Source: Palsa-506 sp963755815 (lineage in GTDB: Bacteria > Actinomycetota > Actinomycetes > Streptosporangiales > Streptosporangiaceae). From it: a DNA stretch of 64,000 nt. Made by a program: the position numbers and the translations under genes. How positions within the stretch are numbered: the first letter of the stretch is position 1; the number at the start of each line of letters is the position of its first letter. Below are positions 40,573 through 49,007 of this stretch, piece after piece. The notes beneath the pieces are model-generated. The model did no database searches, was not told where the DNA came from, and saw only the letters and a list, made by a program, of their open reading frames with translations. Location: the NCBI GenBank assembly GCA_963755815.1, contig CAVWLF010000013.1, positions 124,001 through 188,000 on the forward strand, given 5' to 3'.

Positions 40573-40662
40573 ATGACTCGACTGCACATAGCTTGGCGCG
40601 TAGACGGGGACCTGGCGAACCTGCTGTCCCGCGCGCGCCACGAGAGCGAGGGGAAGCGATGA
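40573..40662 (+). CDS. 29-aa upstream ORF coupled to the peptide-binding protein gene
   Basis: An ATG ORF (MTRLHIAWRVDGDL...) with a GAGGCGGCGAG SD-like stretch just upstream, ending in an ATGA overlap with the start of the substrate-binding protein gene. The overlap suggests translational coupling, so the uORF could set or sense the expression of the operon. No family is recognised. It is one of two plausible readings; the region may simply be an untranslated leader. Confidence 0.35.
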   Translation: MTRLHIAWRVDGDLANLLSRARHESEGKR

Positions 40663-42536
40663 AATTCGCCCGTCCGGCAACTAAGTTCGCGGTGCTCGCG
40701 ATCGCCGGAGTTACCGTTCTTGCCGCCTGCGGTAAGAGCAGCACCACGAGCACCACGACGGTCCCCGGCCCGTCCGGCGCGTTCGGTTCCGCGCCCCCGG
40801 CCAGCGGCACGCCCCACGCGGGCACCGTCACCGTCGCCGAGCCGCCCGGCGCGACCCCGAACTGGATCCTGCCGGTCATCCCCGGCGCTAACAACTCCGT
40901 TTACACGGCGTTCGCGTTCCAGTACCAGATGTGGCGGCCGCTGTACTGGTTCGTCAATGGCGTCGAGCCCAAGGAGACGCCGGCGATGAGCCTGGCGGAT
41001 GCGCCCAAGTGGAGCAACGGCAACAAGACCGTGACCATCACGCTGAAGAGCGACTACAAGTGGTCCGACGGCAAGCCGCTGACCTCCCAGGACGTCCTCT
41101 TCTGGCTCGACATTATGAAGGCCGCGATCAAGGAGAGCCCGGCTAACTGGGCCGGCTACACCCCGGGCATCGGGATCCCCGACCAGCTCGCCAGCGCCAC
41201 GACGCCCAACTCCAAGACGATCGTGATCAACCTGAAGAAGCCCTACAACCCGTCGTGGTTCATCCAGGACCAGTTCGGGTCAATCCAGCCCATGCCCAGC
41301 CACGCGTGGGCGAAGGACTCGGCGAATGGCCCGCAGCTGAACTTCACCGTCCCGGCGAACGCCACGAAGATCTACAACTACCTCGCGGCCCAGTCCAAGT
41401 CGGTGGGGACCTACGCCACCAATCCGCTGTGGCAGGTCGTTGACGGGCCATATCAGCTGACCTCGTTCAACAGCACCACGGAAGCCTACGGGATGAAGCC
41501 GAACACCACCTACGGCGGACCGCACTCGGCTAAGCCCCCGACCCTGTCGGCGGTGCCCTTCACCTCCGACACCGCCGAGTACAACGCGGTCAAGTCCGGC
41601 AACATCGACGTCGGGTACGTGCCGCTGGCCAACGTGCCGCAGATCGACTCGATCAAGTCGGCCGGCTACAACGTCTTCGGCTATCCGGACTTCGGCTGGT
41701 CCTACGTCGCGTACAACTTCAAGGACACGACCGGTGACTTCGACCACATCATCGGCCAGCTCTACATCCGGCAGGCGCTCGCGCACCTGCAGGACCAGCA
41801 GGGCATCATCCATGCGTTCTTCAACGGCGCCGGCGGCGAAGCCTACGGGCCGGTCCCGTCGATTCCGGTGAGCCCGTTCACGCCGCCGAACGCGAAGACC
41901 GCGCCGTACGCGTTCAGCGTCGACAACGCCACCCAGCTGCTGAAGGCGCACGGCTGGACCATCAATGCGGGCGGCACTGACGTGTGCGCGCACGCGGGCA
42001 GCGGGGCCGCAGAGTGCGGCGCCGGCATCCCGGCCGGCACCAAGCTGGCCTTCCCGCTGGTCTACAACACCTCGCCGTCCATCATCGGCGAGCAGGTCAC
42101 CGACCTGGCCTCGCAGGCCAAGAAGGCCGGGATCACGATCAACCTGTCGTCGGACAACTTCAACCACATGATCGCCACTGACAACGACCCGTCTTCGCCA
42201 AAGACGATCGACAAGTGGGCGGCTGAGGACTTCGGCGGCTTCACCGACTCGACCTACCCGACCACCTTCGGCGTGTTCAACAGCACCGCGTCGAGCAACC
42301 TGGGCGGCTACGCCGATCCGCATGCGGACGAGCTAATCCAGGCGTCGGTCACCGGCACCAACCCGAACGCTGTGACCGCGGAGGCGTCCTACCTCACCGC
42401 GCAGCAGCCGGGCCTCTTCCAGGCCAACCCGGACCTCGTCCAGGCCTGGAAGAAGACCCTGTCGGGGCCGCCGTCCTCGTTCGAGTCGCTCACCCAGTAC
42501 CAGCTCAACCCAGAGTTGTGGTACTTCACCAAGTAA
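40659..42536 (+). CDS. Peptide/opine-type ABC substrate-binding lipoprotein
   Basis: A 625-aa SBP_bac_5 family protein. Signal peptide with lipobox Cys24 (VLAAC) followed by a Ser/Thr spacer. The domain includes MWRPLYWFVNG near the start, LKSDYKWSDGKPLTSQDVLFWLD, VDGPYQLTSF and YIRQALAHLQDQQGIIHAFF, all standard for dipeptide/oligopeptide binding proteins anchored outside the membrane. GAGGGGA precedes the ATG. Two strong hairpins follow its stop, probably limiting read-through into the transporter genes. The ligand could be peptide, nickel chelate or sugar; only the family is certain. Confidence 0.87.
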   Translation: MKFARPATKFAVLAIAGVTVLAACGKSSTTSTTTVPGPSGAFGSAPPASGTPHAGTVTVAEPPGATPNWILPVIPGANNSVYTAFAFQYQMWRPLYWFVNGVEPKETPAMSLADAPKWSNGNKTVTITLKSDYKWSDGKPLTSQDVLFWLDIMKAAIKESPANWAGYTPGIGIPDQLASATTPNSKTIVINLKKPYNPSWFIQDQFGSIQPMPSHAWAKDSANGPQLNFTVPANATKIYNYLAAQSKSVGTYATNPLWQVVDGPYQLTSFNSTTEAYGMKPNTTYGGPHSAKPPTLSAVPFTSDTAEYNAVKSGNIDVGYVPLANVPQIDSIKSAGYNVFGYPDFGWSYVAYNFKDTTGDFDHIIGQLYIRQALAHLQDQQGIIHAFFNGAGGEAYGPVPSIPVSPFTPPNAKTAPYAFSVDNATQLLKAHGWTINAGGTDVCAHAGSGAAECGAGIPAGTKLAFPLVYNTSPSIIGEQVTDLASQAKKAGITINLSSDNFNHMIATDNDPSSPKTIDKWAAEDFGGFTDSTYPTTFGVFNSTASSNLGGYADPHADELIQASVTGTNPNAVTAEASYLTAQQPGLFQANPDLVQAWKKTLSGPPSSFESLTQYQLNPELWYFTK

Positions 42537-42547
42537 TCGCATCACCA

Positions 42548-42575
42548 GCTGGCCCGGCCTGACGGCCGGGCCAGC
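42548..42575 (+). terminator. Hairpin 1 after the peptide-binding protein gene
   Basis: Perfect 12-bp arms 42548-42559 and 42564-42575 with a TGAC loop, 11 bp after the stop codon. Confidence 0.65.
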
Positions 42576-42590
42576 GCAGGAGGCGCTGGA

Positions 42591-42631
42591 CGCCCCTGCT
42601 CTCCAAGTGGTACACACGGAGAGCAGGGGCG
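42591..42631 (+). terminator. Hairpin 2 after the peptide-binding protein gene
   Basis: Perfect 14-bp arms 42591-42604 (CGCCCCTGCTCTCC) and 42618-42631 with a 13-nt loop, directly after hairpin 1. A tandem pair is likely to reduce expression of the downstream permease and ATPase genes or to protect the upstream mRNA. Confidence 0.65.
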
Positions 42632-42674
42632 CCGGTCCAACTGGGCCAGGCGCGACACCAGAAGGGTTCTGCCG

Positions 42675-42887
42675 GTGGTCTCTTACCCGATCCGCCGCGT
42701 GGGCACGTCCTTCGCAGTCCGGCCATGTGCCGCGCCAGGCCGCGCGTCATGCCGCGCCTGCCCGCCCGCCCACCGGCGCGCCGCTGTCGGTTGCGGGCGG
42801 AGTCATCGTCGGTATCACACTTTCCGCCGCGGGCCCGCACATCTTGCCGGGCTGACCGCCGCCGCTTGCCACCGGAGGTCCCGATGA
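42675..42887 (+). pseudogene. Remnant of an OppB/DppB-type permease start
   Basis: A GTG ORF beginning VSYPIRRVGTSFAV resembles the N-terminus of the intact permease at 45991 (TTYLLRRVGTSIVIV). After about 15 codons the frame turns into Arg/Cys/Ala-rich sequence. Another frame nearby encodes a membrane-helix-like stretch (LSVAGGVIVGITLSAAGPHI, about 42779-42850), as expected of a gene broken by indels. It sits exactly where the B permease gene normally lies in such operons. A short chance ORF cannot be excluded. Confidence 0.35.
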
Positions 42888-43807
42888 CACATATCGCGCC
42901 CGAGCTTCCGCCGCTGGACATAACCCGTGCTACTCCGGAGGGTGGCGAGGTCGGCCCGGTCCAGAGCGGGTGGAAGCTGGCCTTCAGCGAATTCGCGCGG
43001 AACCGGCTGGCCCTCGTCGGTGTCGGCGTGCTCATATTCTTCGTCGTGTTCTGCTTCATCGGCCCGCTCTTCTACCACGGCAACCTGCTCAACACCAACC
43101 TGGCGGCGGTCAACGAGCCACCCGGGCCCGGCCATCCGCTCGGGACCGACAACGAGGGCTTCGACGTGCTGGCCGAGCTGATGAAGGGCGGCCAGGCATC
43201 ACTGGAGGTCGGGTTCCTGGTCGCTGTCATCGGGCTCATCGTCGGCGCGCTCTGGGGGGCAATCTCCGGGCTGGCCGGCGGTGTCGTCGACTCGGTGCTG
43301 ATGCGGGTCGTCGACGTTTTCCTCTCCGTGCCGCTGCTGTTCGTGGTCCTGATCGTCGCCGTCAGGTACGGCGCGTCGGTGCTCAGCCTGAGCCTCATCA
43401 TCGGCAGCTTCTTCTGGCTGGTGCCCGCGCGGCTGGTCCGCGGCGAGGTACTCACGCTCCGCGTGCGCGATTTCGTCTCCGCGGCGCGCGCGGCCGGATC
43501 CGGCCGATGGCGCCTGATCAACCGGCACCTGATCCCCAACGCGCTCAGCGTGATCATCGTCAACGTCACGTTCAACGTCGCCGACGCGATCCTGATCGTC
43601 GCCACCCTCGGGTTCCTCGGCTTCGGGCTGCATTACCCCAACATCGACTGGGGCGACATGCTCTCCGGCGGGATTGGCTACCTGCAAGCCGGGTACTGGT
43701 GGCTGATCTACCCGGTCGGCGCGTGCATCATCATCGTCGTGATGGCCTGCAACCTGGTCGGCGACGGGCTGCGCGACTCGATGGACGTGCGGCTCCGGCG
43801 GCGCTGA
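42884..43807 (+). CDS. Peptide ABC transporter permease (OppC/DppC type)
   Basis: A 307-aa membrane protein with an N-terminal cytoplasmic stretch, a first helix (LALVGVGVLIFFVVFCFIG), the OppC-type periplasmic loop (HPLGTDNEGFDVLAELMKG) and about five further helices. The EAA coupling loop lies at DFVSAARAAGSGRWRLINRHLIPN. It pairs with the DppB-type permease at 45991. ATG 42884 is 5 nt after GGAGG; the longer frame upstream has no family similarity. Confidence 0.87.
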   Translation: MTHIAPELPPLDITRATPEGGEVGPVQSGWKLAFSEFARNRLALVGVGVLIFFVVFCFIGPLFYHGNLLNTNLAAVNEPPGPGHPLGTDNEGFDVLAELMKGGQASLEVGFLVAVIGLIVGALWGAISGLAGGVVDSVLMRVVDVFLSVPLLFVVLIVAVRYGASVLSLSLIIGSFFWLVPARLVRGEVLTLRVRDFVSAARAAGSGRWRLINRHLIPNALSVIIVNVTFNVADAILIVATLGFLGFGLHYPNIDWGDMLSGGIGYLQAGYWWLIYPVGACIIIVVMACNLVGDGLRDSMDVRLRRR

Positions 43808-43867
43808 ACTGCCCGCCGGTGTTGCCCGTCGCCTGCCGTCACCCACTGAGCTGAGGAGTACCCGCGG

Positions 43868-45961
43868 ATGGCCCCAGTCCTGGAGATCGATGACCTCTCC
43901 ACGCACATCCAGCTGACCAAGTCGGTCGTCCAGGCGGTCGGGAACGTCAGCCTGCGCATCGAGGCCGGGGAAACGCTGGGGGTGGTGGGCGAGTCCGGCT
44001 GCGGCAAGTCAATGACCGGCCTGTCCATCATGGGCCTGCTCCCGCCCGGCGGGTCCATCGTCGGTGGCTCGATCAAGCTGGACGGCCGGGAACTTGTCGG
44101 CCTGCCCAAGGAAGACCTGCAGCACATCCGCGGCAACGACATCGCGATGATCTTCCAGGATCCGCTCACCTCGCTCGACCCGACCAAGACCATCGGCTAT
44201 CAGGTGGCCGAGCCGGTCCGGCTGCACCGCGACGTCAGCAACACCGAGGCGATGGACCGGGCCGCCGAGGTACTCGGCCTGGTCGGGCTGCCCCGGCCCC
44301 GGGAACGGCTGGAAGACTACCCGCACCAGCTGTCCGGCGGCCTGCGCCAGCGGGTGATGATCGCCATGGCGCTGAGCTGCGAGCCGAGGCTGCTGATCGC
44401 CGACGAGCCGACGACCGCGCTGGACGTCACCATCCAGGCGCAGATCCTGGCGCTGCTCGACGAGCTCAAGGAACGGCTCGGCATGGCCATGCTGCTGATC
44501 ACCCATGACATGGGCGTGATCGCCGGGCACGCCGACCGGATCAACGTGATGTACGCGGGCCGGATGGTGGAGAACACCGAGACCGGCCTGCTGTTCAAGC
44601 ACATGCACCACCCCTACACCCAGGCGCTGCTCGCCTCCATCCCGCGGCTGAGCCAGGACAACACGCAGCGGCTGCTGAGCATCCCCGGTATCCCGCCCGA
44701 CCTGTCCAACCCCCCGGCCGGCTGCCGGTTCGCCGCCCGGTGCAGCCGGGCCACGGACAAGTGCCGCACCGACGAGCCCCCGCTCACCGGCGAGACCGCC
44801 GACCACCTGTTCTCCTGCTGGCACCCGGTGGACGGCCCGCTGGCGCTGAACGCGGAACCGGTCCGCCCGGCCACGGCGACCGTCGCCGTGGCCGAGCGCG
44901 AAGCCGAGGCCGACGTCGACGCGGCAGCCAACGGGGCTCCGCTGCTTGAGGTGCGCAACCTGGTCAAGGAATTCCCGGTCACCTCCGGAGCGATCCTGCA
45001 GCGCAAGGTCGGCAGCGTGAAGGCCGTTTCCGACGTCTCCTTCACGGTCCACGCGGGACAGACCTTCGGCCTGGTCGGCGAGTCCGGCTGCGGCAAGACC
45101 ACGATCGGCCGGCTGGTCGTCGCGCTGGAGAAGCCCACCTCCGGCGCGGTCAGCCTGCGCGGCGAGAACGTCAGCGTCATGGGCGCGCGCGAGCTGCGCC
45201 AGAAGCGCCGTGACCTTCAGCTCATGTTCCAGGACCCCTACTCCTCGCTCGACCCCCGGATGCGGGTGGGCGCGATCATCAAAGAGCCGCTCTCGATCCA
45301 GCACATCGGCAACCGGCAGCAGCAGCAGGACCGGGTGCTGGAGCTGCTCGCCGAGGTCGGCCTGCCGCGCAACGCGGTCGAGCGCTACCCGCACGAGTTC
45401 TCCGGCGGGCAGCGGCAGCGGATCGGGCTGGCCCGGGCGCTCACCCTGAACCCGGGGGTCATCGTCGCCGACGAGCCGGTCAGCGCCCTGGACGTGTCGA
45501 TCCGGGCGCAGGTGCTCAACCTGATGAAGCGACTGCAGGCCGACCATGGCCTGACCCTCATCGTCATTTCCCATGACCTGGCGGTGGTCAAGTACATGGC
45601 GGACCGGATCGGCGTCATGTACCTGGGCAAGCTCGTTGAGTCTGGCTCCGGCGAGGACATCTACCAGCGCGCCGCGCATCCGTACACGGCCGGGCTCATC
45701 GCCACGATCCCGGTACCCGAGCCGGAGGTGGCCCGGGCGACCGCCAAGGTCGGGATCAAGGGCGAGCTGCCCAGCCCGATAAATCCCCCGTCCGGCTGCC
45801 GGTTCCGCACCCGCTGCCCGTTCGCCCAGGAGCTCTGCGCCGAGGAAGAGCCGCAGCTGCGCTCATTCGGGCCGGGGCACGTGGCGGCCTGCCACTTCCC
45901 GCTGCAGAACTACTCGCCGGGGGCAGACAACGTGACGGCGGCCAGCACACTGACGGCTTAG
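43868..45961 (+). CDS. Fused double ATPase of a peptide ABC importer (DppD-DppF type)
   Basis: A 697-aa protein carrying both ATPase domains in one chain. First half: Walker A GESGCGKSMTG, LSGGLRQRVMIAMAL, LLIADEPTTALDVT, then the OppD-type C-terminal extension with a cysteine cluster (CRFAARCSRATDKC). Second half (from about residue 357): GESGCGKTTIG, FSGGQRQRIGLARAL, VIVADEPVSALDVS, and a second extension (CRFRTRCPFAQELC). The Cys clusters bind iron-sulfur in DppD-like proteins. GAGGAG precedes the ATG by about 10 nt. The permease B gene follows 29 nt after the stop. Confidence 0.9.
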   Translation: MAPVLEIDDLSTHIQLTKSVVQAVGNVSLRIEAGETLGVVGESGCGKSMTGLSIMGLLPPGGSIVGGSIKLDGRELVGLPKEDLQHIRGNDIAMIFQDPLTSLDPTKTIGYQVAEPVRLHRDVSNTEAMDRAAEVLGLVGLPRPRERLEDYPHQLSGGLRQRVMIAMALSCEPRLLIADEPTTALDVTIQAQILALLDELKERLGMAMLLITHDMGVIAGHADRINVMYAGRMVENTETGLLFKHMHHPYTQALLASIPRLSQDNTQRLLSIPGIPPDLSNPPAGCRFAARCSRATDKCRTDEPPLTGETADHLFSCWHPVDGPLALNAEPVRPATATVAVAEREAEADVDAAANGAPLLEVRNLVKEFPVTSGAILQRKVGSVKAVSDVSFTVHAGQTFGLVGESGCGKTTIGRLVVALEKPTSGAVSLRGENVSVMGARELRQKRRDLQLMFQDPYSSLDPRMRVGAIIKEPLSIQHIGNRQQQQDRVLELLAEVGLPRNAVERYPHEFSGGQRQRIGLARALTLNPGVIVADEPVSALDVSIRAQVLNLMKRLQADHGLTLIVISHDLAVVKYMADRIGVMYLGKLVESGSGEDIYQRAAHPYTAGLIATIPVPEPEVARATAKVGIKGELPSPINPPSGCRFRTRCPFAQELCAEEEPQLRSFGPGHVAACHFPLQNYSPGADNVTAASTLTA

Positions 45962-45990
45962 AGTGACGGACGGGCCAGGAGGCACGGGAA

Positions 45991-46938
45991 ATGACAACTT
46001 ACTTGCTCCGCAGGGTTGGCACCTCGATCGTCATTGTCATCGGCATCTCGATCCTCATCTTCGCGATGCTGCATGCCATCTTCCCGTCGCCGGCCATCGA
46101 CGTGCTCGGTCCACGGGCGAACACGGCCCTGATCAACGCCTATAACCTCGAGCACGGCTATGACGACCCCGTCTTCGTGCAGTACCTGCACTACATGAAC
46201 GGCCTGCTGCACGGCAATCTTGGCTACTCCTACAAGCAGAACCAGTCGGTGGCCACGCTCTTCCAGGAGAGGTGGGCGCGCAGCCTGTACCTGTCCGGGA
46301 TGTCGCTGCTGCTGGCGCTGATCATCGCCATACCGCTCGGCATCTACCAGGCCGTCAGGCGCAACACCCTCGGCGACAACGTCGCCACCACGCTGGCCTT
46401 CGTTACCTACGCGATGCCCGACTTCTTCCTCTACCTGATCGCGATCTCACTGCTCGCGCTGACGTTCCCGATCTTCAGCTACGAGGCCAGCCAGTCCACC
46501 TCGGTCCTGGCGGTCGCGCTGGACTGGCGCGCCATGACGCTGCCGATCGTGTGCCTGGCGCTGCTGATTGTCGCCGGGTACTCGCGGTATATGCGCTCCA
46601 GCGCGATGGACACGCTGGCCCAGGACTACATCAAGGCGGCCCGGGCCAAGGGCCTGCCGGAACGGCTGGTGCTGATGCGGCACCTGCTGCGCAACGCCTG
46701 CCTGCCGATGGCCACCCTGATCGGCCTGTCTATCCCGGCGCTGCTGGCCGGCAACCTCATCTGCGAGTACGTCTTCAACTACCAGGGCCTCGGGCTGCTG
46801 TTCTATAACAGCCTGGGCAGCGAGGACTACCCGGTGCTGCTGGCCTACACGCTGATCGGCGCGGTGCTGACGGTGGTCGGCAATCTGGCCGCGGACATCT
46901 CGCTGACCGTGGCTGATCCGCGCATCCGGCTGTCCTGA
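45991..46938 (+). CDS. Peptide ABC transporter permease (OppB/DppB type)
   Basis: A 315-aa membrane protein. The canonical start TTYLLRRVGTSIVIVIGISILIFAML is followed by a periplasmic loop and five more helices. The EAA loop is seen in DTLAQDYIKAARAKGLPERLVLMRHLLRNA. GGAGG lies about 10 nt before the ATG. It comes last in the operon (SBP-C-DF-B), whereas B normally comes first after the binding protein. A remnant of a B-type start is left at that usual position. Confidence 0.88.
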   Translation: MTTYLLRRVGTSIVIVIGISILIFAMLHAIFPSPAIDVLGPRANTALINAYNLEHGYDDPVFVQYLHYMNGLLHGNLGYSYKQNQSVATLFQERWARSLYLSGMSLLLALIIAIPLGIYQAVRRNTLGDNVATTLAFVTYAMPDFFLYLIAISLLALTFPIFSYEASQSTSVLAVALDWRAMTLPIVCLALLIVAGYSRYMRSSAMDTLAQDYIKAARAKGLPERLVLMRHLLRNACLPMATLIGLSIPALLAGNLICEYVFNYQGLGLLFYNSLGSEDYPVLLAYTLIGAVLTVVGNLAADISLTVADPRIRLS

Positions 46939-47040
46939 TCCCTGACCGCATCACCCGGCTGTCCTGACCGCAGCCCGCGCAATGCCGCCGCGGAGTCGCG
47001 CGTCTCGTCGGCCCGCGGATCCGGCGGGCCCGAGCCAGCC

Positions 47041-47069
47041 TTGTGCGTCCCGCGGACGCGGCTGATACT
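47041..47069 (+). promoter_or_regulatory. Promoter of the FHA gene, leaderless
   Basis: TTGTGC (47041-47046), a 17-bp spacer, then GATACT (47064-47069), 6 nt before the ATG at 47076. The transcript should begin at or beside the start codon. Confidence 0.6.
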
Positions 47070-47075
47070 TCGGTT

Positions 47076-47681
47076 ATGCGAAGGCAGCAGGATCAGGCGG
47101 GCCCGCGCTCGTTGCCGCTGCGCGCCTCCGATGCCGAGCGCGACCAGGTCGTCGGCGAGCTGCGGGAGCGCTTCGCGGAGGGACGGCTGAGCCAGGACAG
47201 CTTCGTGCACCGGGTGGACGCCGCGCTGCGCGCCCGCGAGCGGCCCGAACTCGCCGGGCTGCTGGCCGACATGCCGTCGCGGCGCGGGCTGCCCGACTTC
47301 CTGGCCAGCCTGCTGGCCAGCGTCACCGCGCGCTGGCCGGAGGCGGCCCGGCCCGCCACGGCGGGCCGGGCGGATTTCGGCTGGCCACGCGGCCGGTGGC
47401 CCGCGCTGCCGCTCCCGGCCGGCCGCGAGATCCTGTTCACGATCGGCCGGGATCGCGACTGTGACTTCGTGCTGGCCGATCTCACGGTCTCCCGGCGGCA
47501 CGCGCGGCTCGAACGGGACGGCGACGGCTGGCTGCTCGCGGATCTCGATTCCACCAACGGCACCAGGCTCAACGGCTGGCGGGTCAGCAGTCCCGTCCCG
47601 GTGCGGCCCGGCGACCAGGTCAGCTTCGGCAGCGCGGGCTTCCTGGTGGCCGATGCGCGGCCGGCCGCGCCGGGCCCGTGA
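47076..47681 (+). CDS. DUF1707-FHA domain protein
   Basis: A 201-aa cytoplasmic protein. Residues about 12-65 are a DUF1707 domain (LRASDAERDQVVGELRERF...GRLSQDSFVHRVDAALRA). The C-terminal FHA domain binds phosphothreonine: TIGRDRDCDFVLADLTVSRRHARL and DLDSTNGTRLNG hold the conserved Arg, Ser, His and Asn contacts. It is probably an adaptor in Ser/Thr kinase signalling. ATG 47076 was chosen because a good promoter predicts a leaderless mRNA starting there. A phosphatase gene follows with its own leaderless promoter. Confidence 0.85.
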   Translation: MRRQQDQAGPRSLPLRASDAERDQVVGELRERFAEGRLSQDSFVHRVDAALRARERPELAGLLADMPSRRGLPDFLASLLASVTARWPEAARPATAGRADFGWPRGRWPALPLPAGREILFTIGRDRDCDFVLADLTVSRRHARLERDGDGWLLADLDSTNGTRLNGWRVSSPVPVRPGDQVSFGSAGFLVADARPAAPGP

Positions 47682-47703
47682 CCGCAGCCCCCCGGCCAGC
47701 CCT

Positions 47704-47709
47704 TAGAGT
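47704..47709 (+). promoter_or_regulatory. -10 box for the histidine phosphatase gene, leaderless
   Basis: TAGAGT ends 6 nt before the GTG at 47716, consistent with a leaderless mRNA. Confidence 0.45.
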
Positions 47710-47715
47710 CATGGG

Positions 47716-48441
47716 GTGACTTTGGTTCTGCTGGTGCGGCACGGCCTGACGGCGACCACCGGAACGGTGCTCACCGGCCGCCAGACCGGAATCCCGCTGG
47801 ATGACCGCGGCCGCGAGCAGGCCGCCGCCCTGGCGGCCAGGCTCGCCGCCGTGCCGCTGGACGCGATCATCACCAGCCCGCTGGAGCGCTGCCGGCAGAC
47901 CGCCGAGGCCATCGCCGCCGCGCACGCCGGCCCGCAGCCCGCGGTCACCGACGATGAGCAGCTAAGCGAGTGCAGGTACGGCGACTGGACCGGCCAGCCG
48001 CTGAAGGTGCTGGCCAAGGATCCGCTCTGGCCGGTGCTGCAGGCGCACGCGAGCGCGGTCAGGTTCCCCGGCGCGGATGCCGAATCGATCCTGGACATGC
48101 AGCACCGGGCGGTCAGCGCCGTACGCGGCTGGAACAGCCGCCTCGGCCCGGACGCTGCCTACGTCATCTGCTCGCATGGCGACGTCATCAAGTCCGTGAT
48201 CGCCGATAGCCTGGGCATGCACCTCGATCAGTTTCAGCGGATCCAGGTGGATCCCTGCTCGCTGAGCGTCATCCGCTACACTCCGCTGCGCCCGTTCCTG
48301 ATCCGGATGAACGACACCGGCGGCGGTACCGCCGATCTCGCTCAGCGGTCCGCCAGCCCGGATGAAGCCGGGCAGCAGCCGGACGGGGAGCAGACAGCGG
48401 CCGAGAGCGACGCGATGATCGGCGGCGGGGCAGGAGGATAG
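47716..48441 (+). CDS. Histidine phosphatase, MSMEG_4193 family
   Basis: A 241-aa phosphoglycerate-mutase-like phosphatase. The catalytic LLVRHGLTATTGTVLTGRQ start, ITSPLERCRQTAEAI, the acidic ECRYGDWTGQPL and the second His in VICSHGDVIKSVIAD are all intact. An acidic tail of about 40 residues follows. This actinobacterial family is usually encoded next to DUF3090 and SCO1664-type genes, as here. The substrate is unknown. GTG start with a -10 box 6 nt before it; DUF3090 starts 5 nt after its stop. Confidence 0.87.
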   Translation: MTLVLLVRHGLTATTGTVLTGRQTGIPLDDRGREQAAALAARLAAVPLDAIITSPLERCRQTAEAIAAAHAGPQPAVTDDEQLSECRYGDWTGQPLKVLAKDPLWPVLQAHASAVRFPGADAESILDMQHRAVSAVRGWNSRLGPDAAYVICSHGDVIKSVIADSLGMHLDQFQRIQVDPCSLSVIRYTPLRPFLIRMNDTGGGTADLAQRSASPDEAGQQPDGEQTAAESDAMIGGGAGG

Positions 48442-48446
48442 GAGTC

Positions 48447-49007
48447 ATGCCGGTCTATTCGTACGATCCGCCGGACAGGTTCGTGGCCGGCACGGTCGGC
48501 CAGCCAGGAGAGCGCACCTTCTACCTGCAGGCCAGCGCGGGCGGCCGGGTGACGAGCGTTGCGCTGGAGAAGGTTCAGGTCAGCCTGCTCGCCGAGCGCC
48601 TGGACGAACTGCTCGACGAGGTGCTGCCGGGCAGCGACGACGAGGGCACCGGGCCGGCCGCCGCGCCGCCCGGCCCGGCCGACGATGGCCCGCTTGACCT
48701 GCCGCTGCTGGAGGACTTCCGGGTCGGCGCTATCGCCCTGGCCTGGGACCGTGACGACGAGCGGGTGGTCATCGAGGCGCAGGAGGACAGCGAGTCACCG
48801 GTCGAGCCGCTGGCCGATGACGTGCCCGAGGACGGGCCGGGGGTGCTGCGGGTACGGCTCACCGCGGCGATGGCCCGGGCCTTCTCCCAGCGGGCGATCC
48901 GGGTCGTCGGTCAGGGCCGGCCGCCATGCCCGCTCTGCGGGCTGCCGCTCGGCTCCGACGGGCACGTCTGCCCGCGCCAGAACGGTCACCGGATCAGCAA
49001 TGCCTGA
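48447..49007 (+). CDS. DUF3090 domain protein
   Basis: A 186-aa actinobacterial protein. The conserved start VYSYDPPDRFVAGTVGQPGERTFYLQA is followed by KVQVSLLAERLDELLDEV, an acidic Pro/Ala loop, and the C-terminal zinc-ribbon-like CPLCGLPLGSDGHVCP. Function is unknown; the two CxxC-like Cys-His groups could bind metal. It overlaps the following SCO1664-family gene by 8 nt and follows the phosphatase by 5 nt, so the three proteins probably act together. Confidence 0.85.
   Translation: MPVYSYDPPDRFVAGTVGQPGERTFYLQASAGGRVTSVALEKVQVSLLAERLDELLDEVLPGSDDEGTGPAAAPPGPADDGPLDLPLLEDFRVGAIALAWDRDDERVVIEAQEDSESPVEPLADDVPEDGPGVLRVRLTAAMARAFSQRAIRVVGQGRPPCPLCGLPLGSDGHVCPRQNGHRISNA

Larger units (their letters stand above)
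42537..42883 (+). other. 347-bp intergenic stretch with hairpins and a decayed ORF
   Basis: The stretch holds two strong hairpins (42548-42575 and 42591-42631), then a remnant resembling the start of an OppB-type permease (42675-42887), then the SD of the oppC-type gene (GGAGG, 42874-42878). I see no intact gene in it. Confidence 0.6.

Noticed and set aside
46939..47040. Short direct repeat (CCGGCTGTCCTGA twice) after the oppB-type gene as a mobile-element footprint
   Set aside because: Only one 13-bp duplication with no inverted ends or transposase; probably a local slip.
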